From Anaerolinea sp. (GTDB taxonomy: Bacteria > Chloroflexota > Anaerolineae > Anaerolineales > Villigracilaceae), in contig JAIFNG010000016.1 in NCBI GenBank assembly GCA_020047815.1, forward strand, positions 35,623-99,622: DNA of 64,000 nucleotides, written 5' to 3'. The notes under the pieces are model-generated. The model searched no databases. It had not been told where the DNA came from and was given only the letters and a program-made list of their open reading frames with translations. The translations under genes were made by a program, and so were the position numbers. This document shows, piece by piece, positions 8,645-18,600 of the stretch (position 1 is the stretch's first letter; every line of letters begins with the position of its first letter).

Positions 8645-9568
8645 TTAATCTGAAGTGAAAAAGACTTTCCTGGGTTGCCACTCACGCGAGCCATCTTCAT
8701 TTACGGTGATTTCCATCAGTGCCACCAACTCACCCTGTGTACTGACACCACGCACCTTGGTCTCAGCCGGCTCGCCGACAACCTTAACACGATGACCGTG
8801 ACGAACACCTTCGACCTCGTCTGGATTAAGTTCTATGGCGGGCCAATCCCCGAGGGCCTCGGCGGCTGGGATCAAGTATTGATACCAGTTGCCAGCGGTG
8901 AAGGCTTCCTGCAATTTCCGCAGTGGGACCGAATCACGCAGGGAGAATCTTCCGCTCTTGGTACGACGCAAGCCGACGAGATAGGCACCACAACCAAGCA
9001 TCACACCCAGATCATTCGCAAGCGAACGGACATAGGTACCGGAAGAGCAATGCACATCGATCACCACTTCGGGCGGCGCCCACTCCAGCACTTCCAGATG
9101 GTGAACAGTGATCTTACGTGGAGCTAATTCAACTTCTTCACCTTCCCGCGCCATTTCGTAGGCTTTGCGGCCCTGTACCTTTACCGCAGAATAGGGTGGC
9201 GGGGTCTGTTCAATTTCGCCCACAAAAGTTTGCAGGGCTGCTTCAAATTGCGTTTCAGTAACATTGAGGGGATCTTTTGAAAGAGTCACCTTGCCTTCTG
9301 CATCGAAGGTGTCTGTCGAGCCTCCCAAACGAATAATCGCTTGATATCGTTTATCAGAAGCAGATACATATTCGCTCAAACGCACAGCTGGTCCAACGAG
9401 AATGACCAATACGCCAGAAGCGCGCGGGTCCAACGTACCAGTATGTCCTGCACGGCGCAGACCGGTTCCATTTCGAATTGCCTGCACCACATCATGTGAT
9501 GTCATGCCTACGGGTTTATCTACAACAAGAGCACCTGAAATGGCATTCTTAATATCCTGACTGTTCAT
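8645..9568 (-). CDS. truB: tRNA pseudouridine(55) synthase
   Basis: A 307-residue enzyme that converts U55 in the T-arm of tRNA to pseudouridine. The family signature DKPVGMTSHDVV is followed by GHTGTLDPRASGVL with catalytic Asp47. Other motifs are PPPYSAVKV.GRKAYE and the CSSGTYVRSLA segment. A C-terminal ~60-residue PUA-like tail is present (EVEGVRHG). The start is supported by a strong SD (AAGGAGG, 9 bases upstream). It is part of the nusA-infB-rbfA-truB-ribF gene order but has its own promoter just upstream. Confidence 0.97.
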   Translation of the reverse strand: MNSQDIKNAISGALVVDKPVGMTSHDVVQAIRNGTGLRRAGHTGTLDPRASGVLVILVGPAVRLSEYVSASDKRYQAIIRLGGSTDTFDAEGKVTLSKDPLNVTETQFEAALQTFVGEIEQTPPPYSAVKVQGRKAYEMAREGEEVELAPRKITVHHLEVLEWAPPEVVIDVHCSSGTYVRSLANDLGVMLGCGAYLVGLRRTKSGRFSLRDSVPLRKLQEAFTAGNWYQYLIPAAEALGDWPAIELNPDEVEGVRHGHRVKVVGEPAETKVRGVSTQGELVALMEITVNEDGSREWQPRKVFFTSD

Positions 9569-9599
9569 GCTATATTCCTCCTTAATCGTTCACATCCCT

Positions 9600-9628
9600 A
9601 TTATGACAAAAAAAGTCGTATTTTGCAA
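9600..9628 (-). promoter_or_regulatory. Promoter upstream of truB
   Basis: Minus strand -35 TTGCAA (9623-9628), 17-bp spacer, -10 CATAAT (9600-9605). It leaves a leader of about 25 bases containing the truB SD. It would drive truB independently of the upstream nusA cluster. Confidence 0.55.
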
Positions 9629-9660
9629 TAGTGCCAATGTGCCACCTGCATGCATTGATA

Positions 9661-10617
9661 TTACAGATTCAACATCTCGCGTGTGACCTTGAGGACTTCC
9701 TTTTGGACATCCGCCAATGAGCCTTCGATATCTGCTCCTGCGGCGGCGGCGTGGCCTCCGCCTTTGAAGTGTTTTGCGACTTTTGAAACATCGACTCCCG
9801 CTTCCAATGCGCGCCAGGAAATTTTAACATGATGATTGGACTGCTCTACAAATACCATGCCGATCTTATTCCCATTTATGGCTGAGATCATATTGATGAG
9901 GTCTGCATCATCGTTACCACTGTAACCGGATGTTCTGCGGTCTGTAAGAGTGAGCGTACCCCAAACAATATCGTTTTTGCTTTGCAGGCTGGAAAGTCCC
10001 GCTCCCCAGTATTTCGCGGCAGGGAATGTCTTTCGCACCAGTGAGTGCATGTAAATTTCCGGCATATCCACACCCGTTTCCATAAGGGTCGCAGCTTGAC
10101 GCAGCGCCTCCGGCGTTACGTTGGATGTACGGAAGCCCAGCGTGTCTGTGATGATGCCGGTTAATAGCGCGGCAGCAATTGGCTGGGTGATCGTGAAACC
10201 CCATGTTGGCAGGTGATTGGTAAGGATGGCGGAAGTAGCGACTTCATCTGCCTCAATCAGGTTTATTTTTCCATATTTTTCATTTGTCTTGTGGTGATCA
10301 ATGTTGATGTCGGGTTGCCCGAAATTCTCAAAGATGCTTCCCGTACGTTTGAAATCCGCACAATCAACAGTGATGAACGTATCGTGTCCGCCCTTTGGTT
10401 CCTTCTCAATGAATTTGCTTCCTTCAAGATATTTGAAAGAGGAAGGCACACCATCTGCCAGGATCATTTGCACTGATTTACCGGCATTATGCAAGGCCAA
10501 ACCAAGCCCGAGCAATGACCCAATTGCATCCCCATCTGGTCGAACATGCGAAGCGATGACAACTTTTTTCGCCTCTCCCAACCTATCTTTTATCTCCCCT
10601 GAAAATTGACTGTCCAC
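9661..10617 (-). CDS. nrnA: DHH-family nanoRNase / pAp phosphatase
   Basis: A 318-residue DHH/DHHA1 phosphoesterase that degrades 2-5 nt RNAs and, in characterised relatives, dephosphorylates 3'-phosphoadenosine 5'-phosphate. Visible motifs: ASHVRPDGDAIGS (motif I), TVDCADFKRTG (motif II), NIDHHKTN (the DHH motif), ILTNHL.. and, in the C-terminal DHHA1 domain, GGGHAAAAGADI. Length is normal. The start is GTG at 10617, preceded by GGAGG at about 10 bases. It lies between rbfA and truB, its usual place in many Gram-positives and Chloroflexota. A hairpin separates it from rbfA. Confidence 0.95.
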   Translation of the reverse strand: MDSQFSGEIKDRLGEAKKVVIASHVRPDGDAIGSLLGLGLALHNAGKSVQMILADGVPSSFKYLEGSKFIEKEPKGGHDTFITVDCADFKRTGSIFENFGQPDINIDHHKTNEKYGKINLIEADEVATSAILTNHLPTWGFTITQPIAAALLTGIITDTLGFRTSNVTPEALRQAATLMETGVDMPEIYMHSLVRKTFPAAKYWGAGLSSLQSKNDIVWGTLTLTDRRTSGYSGNDDADLINMISAINGNKIGMVFVEQSNHHVKISWRALEAGVDVSKVAKHFKGGGHAAAAGADIEGSLADVQKEVLKVTREMLNL

Positions 10618-10650
10618 TTATGTTAATCCTCCATTTTGTTTTTATGCAAA

Positions 10651-10679
10651 TAGGGGGTGCATTGGAAACGCACCCCCTA
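10651..10679 (-). terminator. Hairpin between rbfA and nrnA
   Basis: Perfect 10-bp stem TAGGGGGTGC / GCACCCCCTA with a 9-base loop. On the minus strand it begins 3 bases after the rbfA stop. The following TTTGCATAAAAA is a weak U-tract, so partial termination or mRNA protection are both possible. Confidence 0.55.
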
Positions 10680-10682
10680 AAA

Positions 10683-11039
10683 TTATTTCTTTTCTTTTAA
10701 TCTTAACCCAGCCAGAACCTTTTCGATGTGATCTGCATTTTCCGGCGTGGGGTCCCAGTGAAATCGCAATCTTGGAAAGGCGCGCAGTTCGACTTTCGAA
10801 GCAAGGATCCTTCTAAAGAAACCGGAAGCGGACTCAAGCCCTGCCAAAATTTCCGCAGAGCGTTGTGCGCCTTCGATTGCCGAAACGTAAATATCAGCGA
10901 AAGCAAGTTCTTTATCAATTTTCACATCTGTTATGAAAATATGGTGCAAGCGCGGGTCATTAACTTCACGGATAAGCAATTCCGAAAGCTCCTGGCGAAC
11001 GCGATCTGCGATACGTTGTAAACGAATTCCTGATGGCAT
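10683..11039 (-). CDS. rbfA: 30S ribosome-binding factor A
   Basis: A 118-residue single KH-like domain protein needed for late maturation of the 30S subunit and 16S rRNA 5' end. Recognised from the RIADRVRQELSELLIREVNDPRL start, the IFITDVKIDKELAFADIYVS strands, the ASGFFRRILASKVELR segment, and P.LRF.WD at the end of the fold. Length is typical. SD AGGTGAG precedes ATG 11039. It follows infB after 124 bases in which no other gene is seen. Confidence 0.96.
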   Translation of the reverse strand: MPSGIRLQRIADRVRQELSELLIREVNDPRLHHIFITDVKIDKELAFADIYVSAIEGAQRSAEILAGLESASGFFRRILASKVELRAFPRLRFHWDPTPENADHIEKVLAGLRLKEKK

Positions 11040-11163
11040 ATTATTAACTCACCTACCGTCGCTGTACAGAAGATGATCCATCCGATGAATCAACATTAAG
11101 TGGGATTCCTTCTGGTGGGATTGCATTATCCTCGCAGAGACGGTGTTATTTTTACGATTTGCG

Positions 11164-12933
11164 TTATTCAACAACATAACAAACCAAGTGATCCCCAGCT
11201 TGAATGTCGTTGAAACTTTTAAAGCCAACACCGCACTCATAACCCTGACGGATTTCTTTCACATCCTCTTTTTCGTGACGCAGGGAGGAAAGATCGCCTT
11301 CATAGATCATATCTGCTCCACGGAAGAGTCTTACACGCGCACCACGTTTTAATTCACCATCAATCACCTTGCACCCTGCAACCTTGCCAAATTTGGAGGC
11401 AGAGAACACATCCAACACCTGGGCTCGCCCAAGGATCTTTTCAACCAACTTGGGCTCGAGCATGCCTGTAAGTGCCTTCTCAATATCCTCGGTCATACGG
11501 TAGATGATTTCGTACAGCCGGATATCCACACCTTCTTTTTCAGCCAACCGTCGACCGTCCACGTCCGCCTGCACATTAAAGCCAATGATAATCGCTTTTG
11601 ATGCGGCGGCAAGCATTACATCATTATTTCCGATGTTGCCTGTCTCAGCGTGAAGGATGTGCAAGCCGATCTCGCCTTCGCCGAGTTTATTCAATTCGTT
11701 AACGATTGGGTCAAGCGAACCCTGCACATCGGCTTTGATAATCAGGTTGAGACCCTTTGCTTCACCAGCCTGCACATTGGCAAATAAATCTTCAAGCGAG
11801 ACTTTCTTCTTCGTTTGTGATAATGTCTTCGCAGCATCCATACGTTCCGAGACAATACTGCGCGCCTCTTTTTCAGAACTCACAACCTGAAAAATATCCC
11901 CGGCCGCGGGCATGCCGCTTAATCCCATCACCGCTACAGGCGTGGAGGGGCCTGCTTTCTTGATCGTCTTACCTTTGTAGTCTGTAATGGCACGCAGCTT
12001 GCCGTAGGAAGTTCCTGCAACAACAATATCACCCGCTTCCAGGGTTCCATTTTGAACAAGCAAAGTTGCCATTACGCCTTTGGATTTATCCAACTCGGCT
12101 TCAATAACGGTACCGATGACTTTTCCACCGGGATTAGCTTTGATCTCGTTGCTGTCGGCAACAAGCAGAATACCTTCCAGCAGATCATCAATGCCCTGCT
12201 TTTGCTTTGCTGAAACAGGCACTACCATCGTAGAACCACCCCAGTCATCGGGAACAAGTTCAAGTTCAGCCAGCTGCTGTTTGACACGGTCAGGGTTGGC
12301 ATTGGCCTTATCCACCTTATTTAATGCCACCATCAAAGGAACACGCGCTGCTTTTGCATGAGCAATGGCTTCACGAGTTTGGGGCATGACCCCATCGTCG
12401 GCGGCAACCACCAGCACAACAATATCTGCGCCTTGTGCACCGCGCGCACGCATTTGAGTAAATGCAGCGTGACCGGGGGTATCCAAAAACGTGATCAGAC
12501 GTCCCTTCTTCTCCACCTGGTATGCGCCAATATGCTGAGTGATTCCGCCTGCCTCCCCTGCGGCAACTTCAGTTTGACGAATGGCATCCAAAAGACTGGT
12601 CTTACCATGATCCACATGCCCCAAAATAGTGACGACCGGCGGGCGTGCTTTTAATAAGGCGCTATTTTCTCCAGCGATCATTTGACGCCAGTGGGGTACT
12701 TCCCCCGCTTCTTCCTTGCTTGATTCTTCTACTGCTTCAAGCACAGCCTCCAGGCCATATTCACCCAACACAATTGCGGCGGTATCAAAATCTACATTCT
12801 GGTTGATCGTTGCCATGACCCCGTTTGACATCAATTTTTTGATCAGGTCAATCGGGGATTTTCCGATTTTCAACGCCAGGTCGCGAATCACGATGTTGGC
12901 GGGTAATTCAATTTTATTTCCGTTGCTGCTCAT
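11164..12933 (-). CDS. infB: Translation initiation factor IF-2
   Basis: A 589-residue GTPase that brings initiator tRNA to the 30S subunit. The start is ATG 12933 because AGGAGGTG lies 6-8 bases upstream; the frame extends to 12957 without another good start. An IF2_N domain occupies about residues 5-60. The G domain has [10 protein letters not shown] (G1), DTPGHAAFT (G3) and NKVDKANA (G4). Domains II-IV follow, with a C-terminal [15 protein letters not shown] beta barrel. It lacks the long charged N-terminal extension of E. coli IF-2, giving a compact form common in several phyla. It follows ylxR in the nusA operon. Confidence 0.97.
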   Translation of the reverse strand: MSSNGNKIELPANIVIRDLALKIGKSPIDLIKKLMSNGVMATINQNVDFDTAAIVLGEYGLEAVLEAVEESSKEEAGEVPHWRQMIAGENSALLKARPPVVTILGHVDHGKTSLLDAIRQTEVAAGEAGGITQHIGAYQVEKKGRLITFLDTPGHAAFTQMRARGAQGADIVVLVVAADDGVMPQTREAIAHAKAARVPLMVALNKVDKANANPDRVKQQLAELELVPDDWGGSTMVVPVSAKQKQGIDDLLEGILLVADSNEIKANPGGKVIGTVIEAELDKSKGVMATLLVQNGTLEAGDIVVAGTSYGKLRAITDYKGKTIKKAGPSTPVAVMGLSGMPAAGDIFQVVSSEKEARSIVSERMDAAKTLSQTKKKVSLEDLFANVQAGEAKGLNLIIKADVQGSLDPIVNELNKLGEGEIGLHILHAETGNIGNNDVMLAAASKAIIIGFNVQADVDGRRLAEKEGVDIRLYEIIYRMTEDIEKALTGMLEPKLVEKILGRAQVLDVFSASKFGKVAGCKVIDGELKRGARVRLFRGADMIYEGDLSSLRHEKEDVKEIRQGYECGVGFKSFNDIQAGDHLVCYVVE

Positions 12934-13027
12934 AAGCCACCTCCTTCTGGTTTGCACATCTCAATAATAAAGATATGCACATTACTTTCTTCCACAACAA
13001 GATGCTTGCGAGCGAGTGGCTAGTCGT

Positions 13028-13339
13028 TCACATGGCTTTATCCGTTGGTTCTGCAGGAAGAGTCTTCATAAACTCTTCCAGACGGGCGCGGTCATCCGCG
13101 GTTAATTCCGATTTAAGCGCATGAGCCAGGGCACCTTTCATGCCGCGTACCCAGCACTCATGTTTATCGTGCAGGTAGGCTCCTCTTCCAGCCACTTTGC
13201 CACCAGGGTCCACCCGCACACCATCCGCCGCGCGGACGATGCGCACCATTTGTCGTTTGGGCAAAACTTCGCGGCATCCCACGCAGGTCCGCTGGGGTAC
13301 ATGCTTCACACGTTGGACAGGTTTCTTAGTCACCTTCAA
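13028..13339 (-). CDS. ylxR: YlxR (DUF448) RNA-binding protein
   Basis: A 103-residue protein of the YlxR family, in which a B. subtilis member (RnpM) modulates RNase P. The hallmark RTCVGCREVLPKRQMVRIVR and GGKVAGRGAYLH are present, followed by a helical tail. The start is probably TTG 13339 with a distant GGAGGG, or GTG 13333, which only changes two residues. It lies between nusA and infB, the conserved position. The Cys pair C..C may be structural. Confidence 0.93.
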   Translation of the reverse strand: MKVTKKPVQRVKHVPQRTCVGCREVLPKRQMVRIVRAADGVRVDPGGKVAGRGAYLHDKHECWVRGMKGALAHALKSELTADDRARLEEFMKTLPAEPTDKAM

Positions 13340-13381
13340 TTTACCCGAAGGGACCCTCCCAAAAACAAAGGAAGGGATGAA

Positions 13382-15280
13382 TTACTCCCAGTCATTTCCT
13401 GCATCTTCGCCACCACGCTTGTGGATCTTGCGTCCCACAACTTCGCCCAAGCCTTCATCGAACTGGAGTTCAACGGCTTTCTTCTTGGTTTTCTTGCCTT
13501 TCTTCTTATCGCCGCTGGATTCCTCTTCGACATTATTTCCTGCATTTTGGAAAATTTCAGGCTTCATCTTGAATAACTCATCCAAGGCGACGCCGTCCTT
13601 GGCATGCTCTTCGTCTTCTACTTCGACGACTTTCTTTGCCTCTTTCTTGCCTTCGGATTGTTTCTTCGCGGCAATTGCTTCATCTGTCTCAATGCCGGGT
13701 GTTGCTTCAACAACTTCAACCGGAATGGTAACTGGTTCTTCCACTTTCACAAGTTCAGGTTCGGGCACGACTTCCGGTTCGGGGAAGGTAAGCACGGCAA
13801 GTGATTCTTCAATGTTCTGCATGGCTTTGGAGCCAATACCGGGCAGTCCAAGCACTTTGTTGGGGTCGGTCTTAATAACAAATATCAAAGCACCAACAGT
13901 CTCAAAACCAGCCTCAATAAGGATATTGAATATATGCTCTTTCATACCTGATTGTTCAAGCGGCATGTTGAATGCAGCAGCAGGAATGTCAGCACGTGCG
14001 GCGGTGGTACGTTCTTCCTCCACTCGGGCGGCTTCTTCCTTGATCTGGATCGTGCGGCGTTCAACGCGATCTACAAATTGGCCAAGCACAGTATATTCTT
14101 CCGGTGTAAGCGGACGATTTTCTGCTTTCTTTGCAAGGATTTCCTCGATTTGCGGAATTGATTCCACAGCCGCTGGGATCAGCGCAGCGAGCTCTGAATT
14201 GTTCAGCAACTTCTTTAGTGAGTCACCCGATGCTTCGCTCAAAGATTTGATGTCAATACGCCAGCCGGTCAACTTGGCGGCAAGGCGTGCATTCTGCCCA
14301 TCACGCCCGATGGCAAGACTTAATTGATCTTCGCCCACCACGACTGTCGCAGTACGAGCACCTTCGCTATCCGTGAGATAGACACCATTTACACGTGCCG
14401 GGCTGATGGCTTTGGAAATATAAACAATGGGGTCCTGATCCCATTGAATAATATCGATTTTTTCGTCGTGCAATTCCTTCACGATCGCTTGAATACGCAC
14501 GCCTTTGATACCCACGCACGCTCCCACGGGGTCAATGCCAGCCTGCGTAGCTGAGACAGCCACCTTTGCACGCGCACCTGGCTCACGTGCAATAGCGCGA
14601 ATTTCAACGATGCCGTGATAAATTTCAGGGACTTCATTCTCAAGCAGGCGGCGCAGGAAGTTTCGATGCGCGCGCGAGAGAATGATCTGTGGTCCGCGTG
14701 TACCGTCTTTTACTTCCATAACAACGGCACGGATACGGTCATGCAGCTTAAGTCTTTCGCCGGGAATTTTTTGATTGTTGGGCATCACCCCTTCGGCCTT
14801 CATATCCAGACCAACGGTGGTGCTTTGCGCATTGGTGGTCTGCACCAATCCTGAAACGATTTCACCGACCTGACGCTCGAAATATTGCATCTGATTCGAA
14901 CGTTCCGCCTCACGAATACGCTGTTGAATTACCTGCCGTGCAGTCTGTGCCGCGACGCGTCCAAAATCTGCAGGGGTGGTTTCAATCACGATCATATCGC
15001 CAAGCTGAACTTCCGGGTTGACTTTGCGCGCATCTTCTATCAACACTTCGGTGCGGTCATCAACAACGTTGTCTTCAACCACTTCCTTCTCGGCATAAAC
15101 AGTGACAACTCCAGTATCAGGGTCAAGCTTGGCTTCCACGTGTTGGGCAGTGGACGCGCCAACAGCCCGCCGATAAGCGGATACCATCGCCGACTCGATC
15201 GCGAAGATAACCACGTCCTTGGCGAGTTGTTTTTCTTCAAGCATCTCATTAAAAGCCAATGCAAATTCATTTTTAGCCAT
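13382..15280 (-). CDS. nusA: Transcription termination/antitermination protein NusA, extended form
   Basis: A 632-residue protein binding RNA polymerase and nascent RNA to control pausing and termination. The start is ATG 15280 (SD GGAGCAGGG); the open frame continues upstream without a good site. Order: N-terminal RNAP-binding domain (1-130), S1 domain (about 130-200, KDGTRGPQIILSRAH at its end), two KH domains with ACVGIKGVRIQAIVKEL and LAIGRDGQNARLAAKLTG. Then a long extension: helical segment, a helix-hairpin-helix (VLGLPGIGSKAMQNI), a P/E/V-rich acidic linker and a Lys-rich tail. Most NusA proteins are 350-500 residues, so the tail is unusual. rimP, normally upstream, is absent; secA is divergent instead. 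Confidence 0.96.
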   Translation of the reverse strand: MAKNEFALAFNEMLEEKQLAKDVVIFAIESAMVSAYRRAVGASTAQHVEAKLDPDTGVVTVYAEKEVVEDNVVDDRTEVLIEDARKVNPEVQLGDMIVIETTPADFGRVAAQTARQVIQQRIREAERSNQMQYFERQVGEIVSGLVQTTNAQSTTVGLDMKAEGVMPNNQKIPGERLKLHDRIRAVVMEVKDGTRGPQIILSRAHRNFLRRLLENEVPEIYHGIVEIRAIAREPGARAKVAVSATQAGIDPVGACVGIKGVRIQAIVKELHDEKIDIIQWDQDPIVYISKAISPARVNGVYLTDSEGARTATVVVGEDQLSLAIGRDGQNARLAAKLTGWRIDIKSLSEASGDSLKKLLNNSELAALIPAAVESIPQIEEILAKKAENRPLTPEEYTVLGQFVDRVERRTIQIKEEAARVEEERTTAARADIPAAAFNMPLEQSGMKEHIFNILIEAGFETVGALIFVIKTDPNKVLGLPGIGSKAMQNIEESLAVLTFPEPEVVPEPELVKVEEPVTIPVEVVEATPGIETDEAIAAKKQSEGKKEAKKVVEVEDEEHAKDGVALDELFKMKPEIFQNAGNNVEEESSGDKKKGKKTKKKAVELQFDEGLGEVVGRKIHKRGGEDAGNDWE

Positions 15281-15320
15281 ATTCCCTGCTCCATTTACTC
15301 CTGTTACTGTTTCTACAAGC

Positions 15321-15345
15321 AAAAAAGTGGGGGCTACCCACTTTT
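15321..15345 (-). terminator. nusA: Terminator-like hairpin in the nusA 5' leader
   Basis: On the minus strand a perfect 9-bp stem AAAAGTGGG-TAGCC-CCCACTTTT runs into six Ts. It lies 41 bases upstream of the nusA ATG and downstream of the proposed promoter, so it is placed as an attenuator rather than an end-of-gene terminator; no gene on this strand ends before it. Confidence 0.6.
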
Positions 15346-15381
15346 CGATGTCGTCTCTATTGGGTTTTCCGTTCGCGCAAG

Positions 15382-15410
15382 ATTTTAGCATAGACGGGAG
15401 GAAGGCGCAA
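15382..15410 (-). promoter_or_regulatory. Promoter of the nusA cluster
   Basis: Minus strand -35 TTGCGC (15405-15410), 17-bp spacer, extended -10 TGC-TAAAAT (TAAAAT at 15382-15387). Predicted start of transcription near 15375 gives a leader of about 95 bases containing the attenuator-like hairpin. The remaining 15411-15619 stretch between nusA and secA is A/T-rich and shows no gene. Confidence 0.6.
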
Positions 15411-15619
15411 GGTTCTACTGTAAATTTTCATGGCATTCGAGCATAATATAAAAAGTTGAAACAATCAGTTCCGTTTTTCGGGATGATGAGTTTTACCGCT
15501 TTGTTACCGTGGAGCACTCCAAAATCCATCATTGTGTGACAAAGAAAAAATGTACGGTTATGATTTCTATTAAATGAAAAAAACATTAACAAAATTCAAA
15601 TTTCGACCCCAACCTCCCA

Positions 15620-15628
15620 TGCTATAAT
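15620..15628 (+). promoter_or_regulatory. Extended -10 promoter of secA
   Basis: TGC-TATAAT is a perfect extended -10 element; no good -35 is visible at 17 bp. The predicted leader is about 15 bases and contains the SD AAGGGAAC before ATG 15651. Confidence 0.65.
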
Positions 15629-15650
15629 CCCACTCTATGAAAGGGAACTT

Positions 15651-18600
15651 ATGCTTAAAAACTTTGTAAAACTATTCAGTGGCGACCCCACAAAAAAGAC
15701 GGTTGCTCAATTTGGGGACCTGGCAGTACAGGTCAATGCGTTGGAGGCAAAGTATGAAGCCCTCAGCGATGAAGCCTTGCGCGCAAAGACAGATGAATTC
15801 AAGGCGCGTGTGGCAAAGGCCATTGACGAGGTGGAAGACGAAGCTCTTCGTCACAAGTATGAACAGGATATTTTGGATGAGATCATGCCCGAGGCATTTG
15901 CTGCTGTGCGTGAAGCCTCCAAAAGAACAATTGGCCTGCGCCATTATGACGTGCAGATTATCGGTGGCGGGGCATTGCACCACGGTCAGATCGCAGAAAT
16001 GCGCACGGGCGAAGGAAAAACCCTGGTCTCCACCATGCCCGTCTACCTCAACACCCTGACGGGTCGCGGTGTTCATCTCATCACTGTCAACGACTATCTG
16101 GCTCGACGTGATGCACGCTGGATGGCTCCCATTTTCCACATGCTCGGCATCTCGGTTGGCGTTTTGCAAATGGCCGCTGCCACAGAGAATGGCAAGAAAG
16201 CATTTATTGTGGATTTCGAACGCGAGTCGCCGCATGAGGATCAACGTCACCTGCGGCTGGTGGAGCGGGTCGAAGCCTATAATGCAGATGTCACTTACGG
16301 CACGAACTCTGAATTCGGCTTTGACTACCTGCGCGACAACATGGCAATGCGTTTAGACAATCGCGTACAACGTGGTCATTATTATGCCATTGTTGATGAA
16401 GTGGACAACGTGTTGATCGATGAAGCGCGCACGCCGCTCATTATTTCCGGACCTTCTTCTGGTGACCTTGAATATTATGGCATCATGGCAAACATTGTTA
16501 AACAATTAAAGCCCGAAGATTATGAGGTGAGTGAAAAAGATCGCAACGTCTCTTTGACTGAAGTCGGCATCACCCACGTCGAGACTCTTTTGGGACAGCC
16601 TCTCCTTGATCCCGACCGACCAGAAGACCTCACGCCTGAACAGGCGCGCCTGACGGGCTATCTCGAACAATCCCTGCGCGCACAATATCTCTTCCAGCGC
16701 AATAAGGACTATCTCGTGCAGGGCGGCAAGGTCGTCATCGTCGATGAATTTACAGGACGCCAAATGCCGGGGCGCCGCTGGAGTGATGGCTTGCATCAGG
16801 CAGTCGAAGCCAAAGAGGGCGTGAAAGTTGAGCCTGAAAATGTCACCTATGCCACCATCACCCTGCAAAACTATTTTCGCATGTATCAAAAACTGGCTGG
16901 CATGACAGGAACTGCTTTAACAGAGGCCGAAGAATTCAACAAGATCTATAAAATCGAGGTAGCACCTGTCCCCACAAATCTTGAGTATCAATCGCTGCGC
17001 GCTGATGCAACCTTGGTGGAGCAAAAAGCAAAGGACGAAGAAGGTTATCAATATTTCTTCTATACCTCCAAAACGAATGATGGAAAAGTTTTTTATCGTA
17101 GAAAAGATTATCCAGATGTGATCTATCGCTCTGTTGAAGCCAAATTGCGCGCCATTGTAACGGAGATCATCCGTTACCACACGCTTGGACGCCCAATGCT
17201 GGTTGGTACCACCTCAGTGGATTCATCAGACCGACTCTCGAGCAGACTTAAGCCCGAAGCTGTTCGCCGTTTACTGCAAGTGACTCTCATCCGACGGGCT
17301 TATATGCAAGCCAACAATCTCGAAGAGGATGGACGTCTCATTACAGAACTTATACCGTTTAATGAACCCATCGAGAAGATCACGCCAGATGCGATGCGCA
17401 ACTTCATCAAACCGCATGGCATGACCAATATCAACCCTGAAGAGGCGGGGAATTTAAAAACTTTGCTCGAAGCGCTTAATCTACCAGATGAGTCTGGTGA
17501 TCGTTTGAAGGCGGTACTACAAGGCGGCGTTCCACATCAAGTATTGAATGCACGCAAGCATACCGAAGAATCGCAAATCATTGCTGGCGCAGGTGCGTTT
17601 GGTGCAGTGACCATTGCCACAAATATGGCGGGGCGTGGCGTGGATATTAAACTCGGCGGCGAACTTGCGGAAGAAGTGATCGCTGCGGTCAATCGTGTTT
17701 TACGAAAGTCAGGGTATTCTGACCCATTTGATATGACTCTTGAAGAGCGCCGCCAGGCGCTGCTAAAAGTGGAACCTTCCAACTTCGGTATTTACGAAGC
17801 GGAAGTTAGACTCTTCCTGCAATACTTTGTGGATATGGAACGCGTGAAAGAACTGGGTGGTTTACATGTCATCGGTTCAGAACGCCACGAAGCGCGCCGT
17901 ATTGACAACCAGTTGCGTGGACGTGCCGCCCGTCAGGGCGACCCTGGTTCTTCGCGTTTTTATCTCTCTTTGCAGGATGACCTGATGCGCCTGTTTGGCG
18001 GCGACCAGGTAAGCGGACTAATGGAACGGCTCAAGGTGGACGACTCACTTCCTCTGGAAGTACGTCTTGTCAGCAACATCATCGAAAGTTCACAAACCCG
18101 TGTTGAAGGCGCAAACTTTGATGTCCGCAAGCATTTACTTGAATACGATGACGTGCTTAACAAACAGCGTACGCAGATTTATAGCCAACGTGACCGCATT
18201 TTCGTCAAGGAAGACTTGAGTAAAGATGTGGCAGATATGCTCCAAAACGAGGTGACGAAGCGCATAGAAATTGGACTGGCTGATGAAGAAGGTCCCTGGA
18301 AACTGATCGCATGGCTGGATCAAGTGCAACCAGCATTTGATTCTCAAAATGGCTTATATCCTTCTTTCGGATTCAAACTAATCCTTAACCAAATTACTGG
18401 CGACCCTTCAACAGACTCAGGACAGGCTCTCCGGTCTTCAACCTTGAACCTTATCTCCCGTGCCATTGAAACTGAAGGGGCACACAACCTGCGTGCCATT
18501 GAAGCACTTGTGGGAAAAACACGCGAATCCCTGGAAGCGCAGAACTCTGAACGGGACGATGCACTGGATGCTTTCTTTGAGGGTCTGCACGACAGGGAAG

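Noticed and set aside
13197..14327. A 376-codon open frame on the plus strand opposite nusA
   Set aside because: Its composition is Ser/Thr/Ala-rich with no recognisable motif, and it lies entirely antisense to the clear NusA KH domains; it is a shadow of GC-biased codon use.
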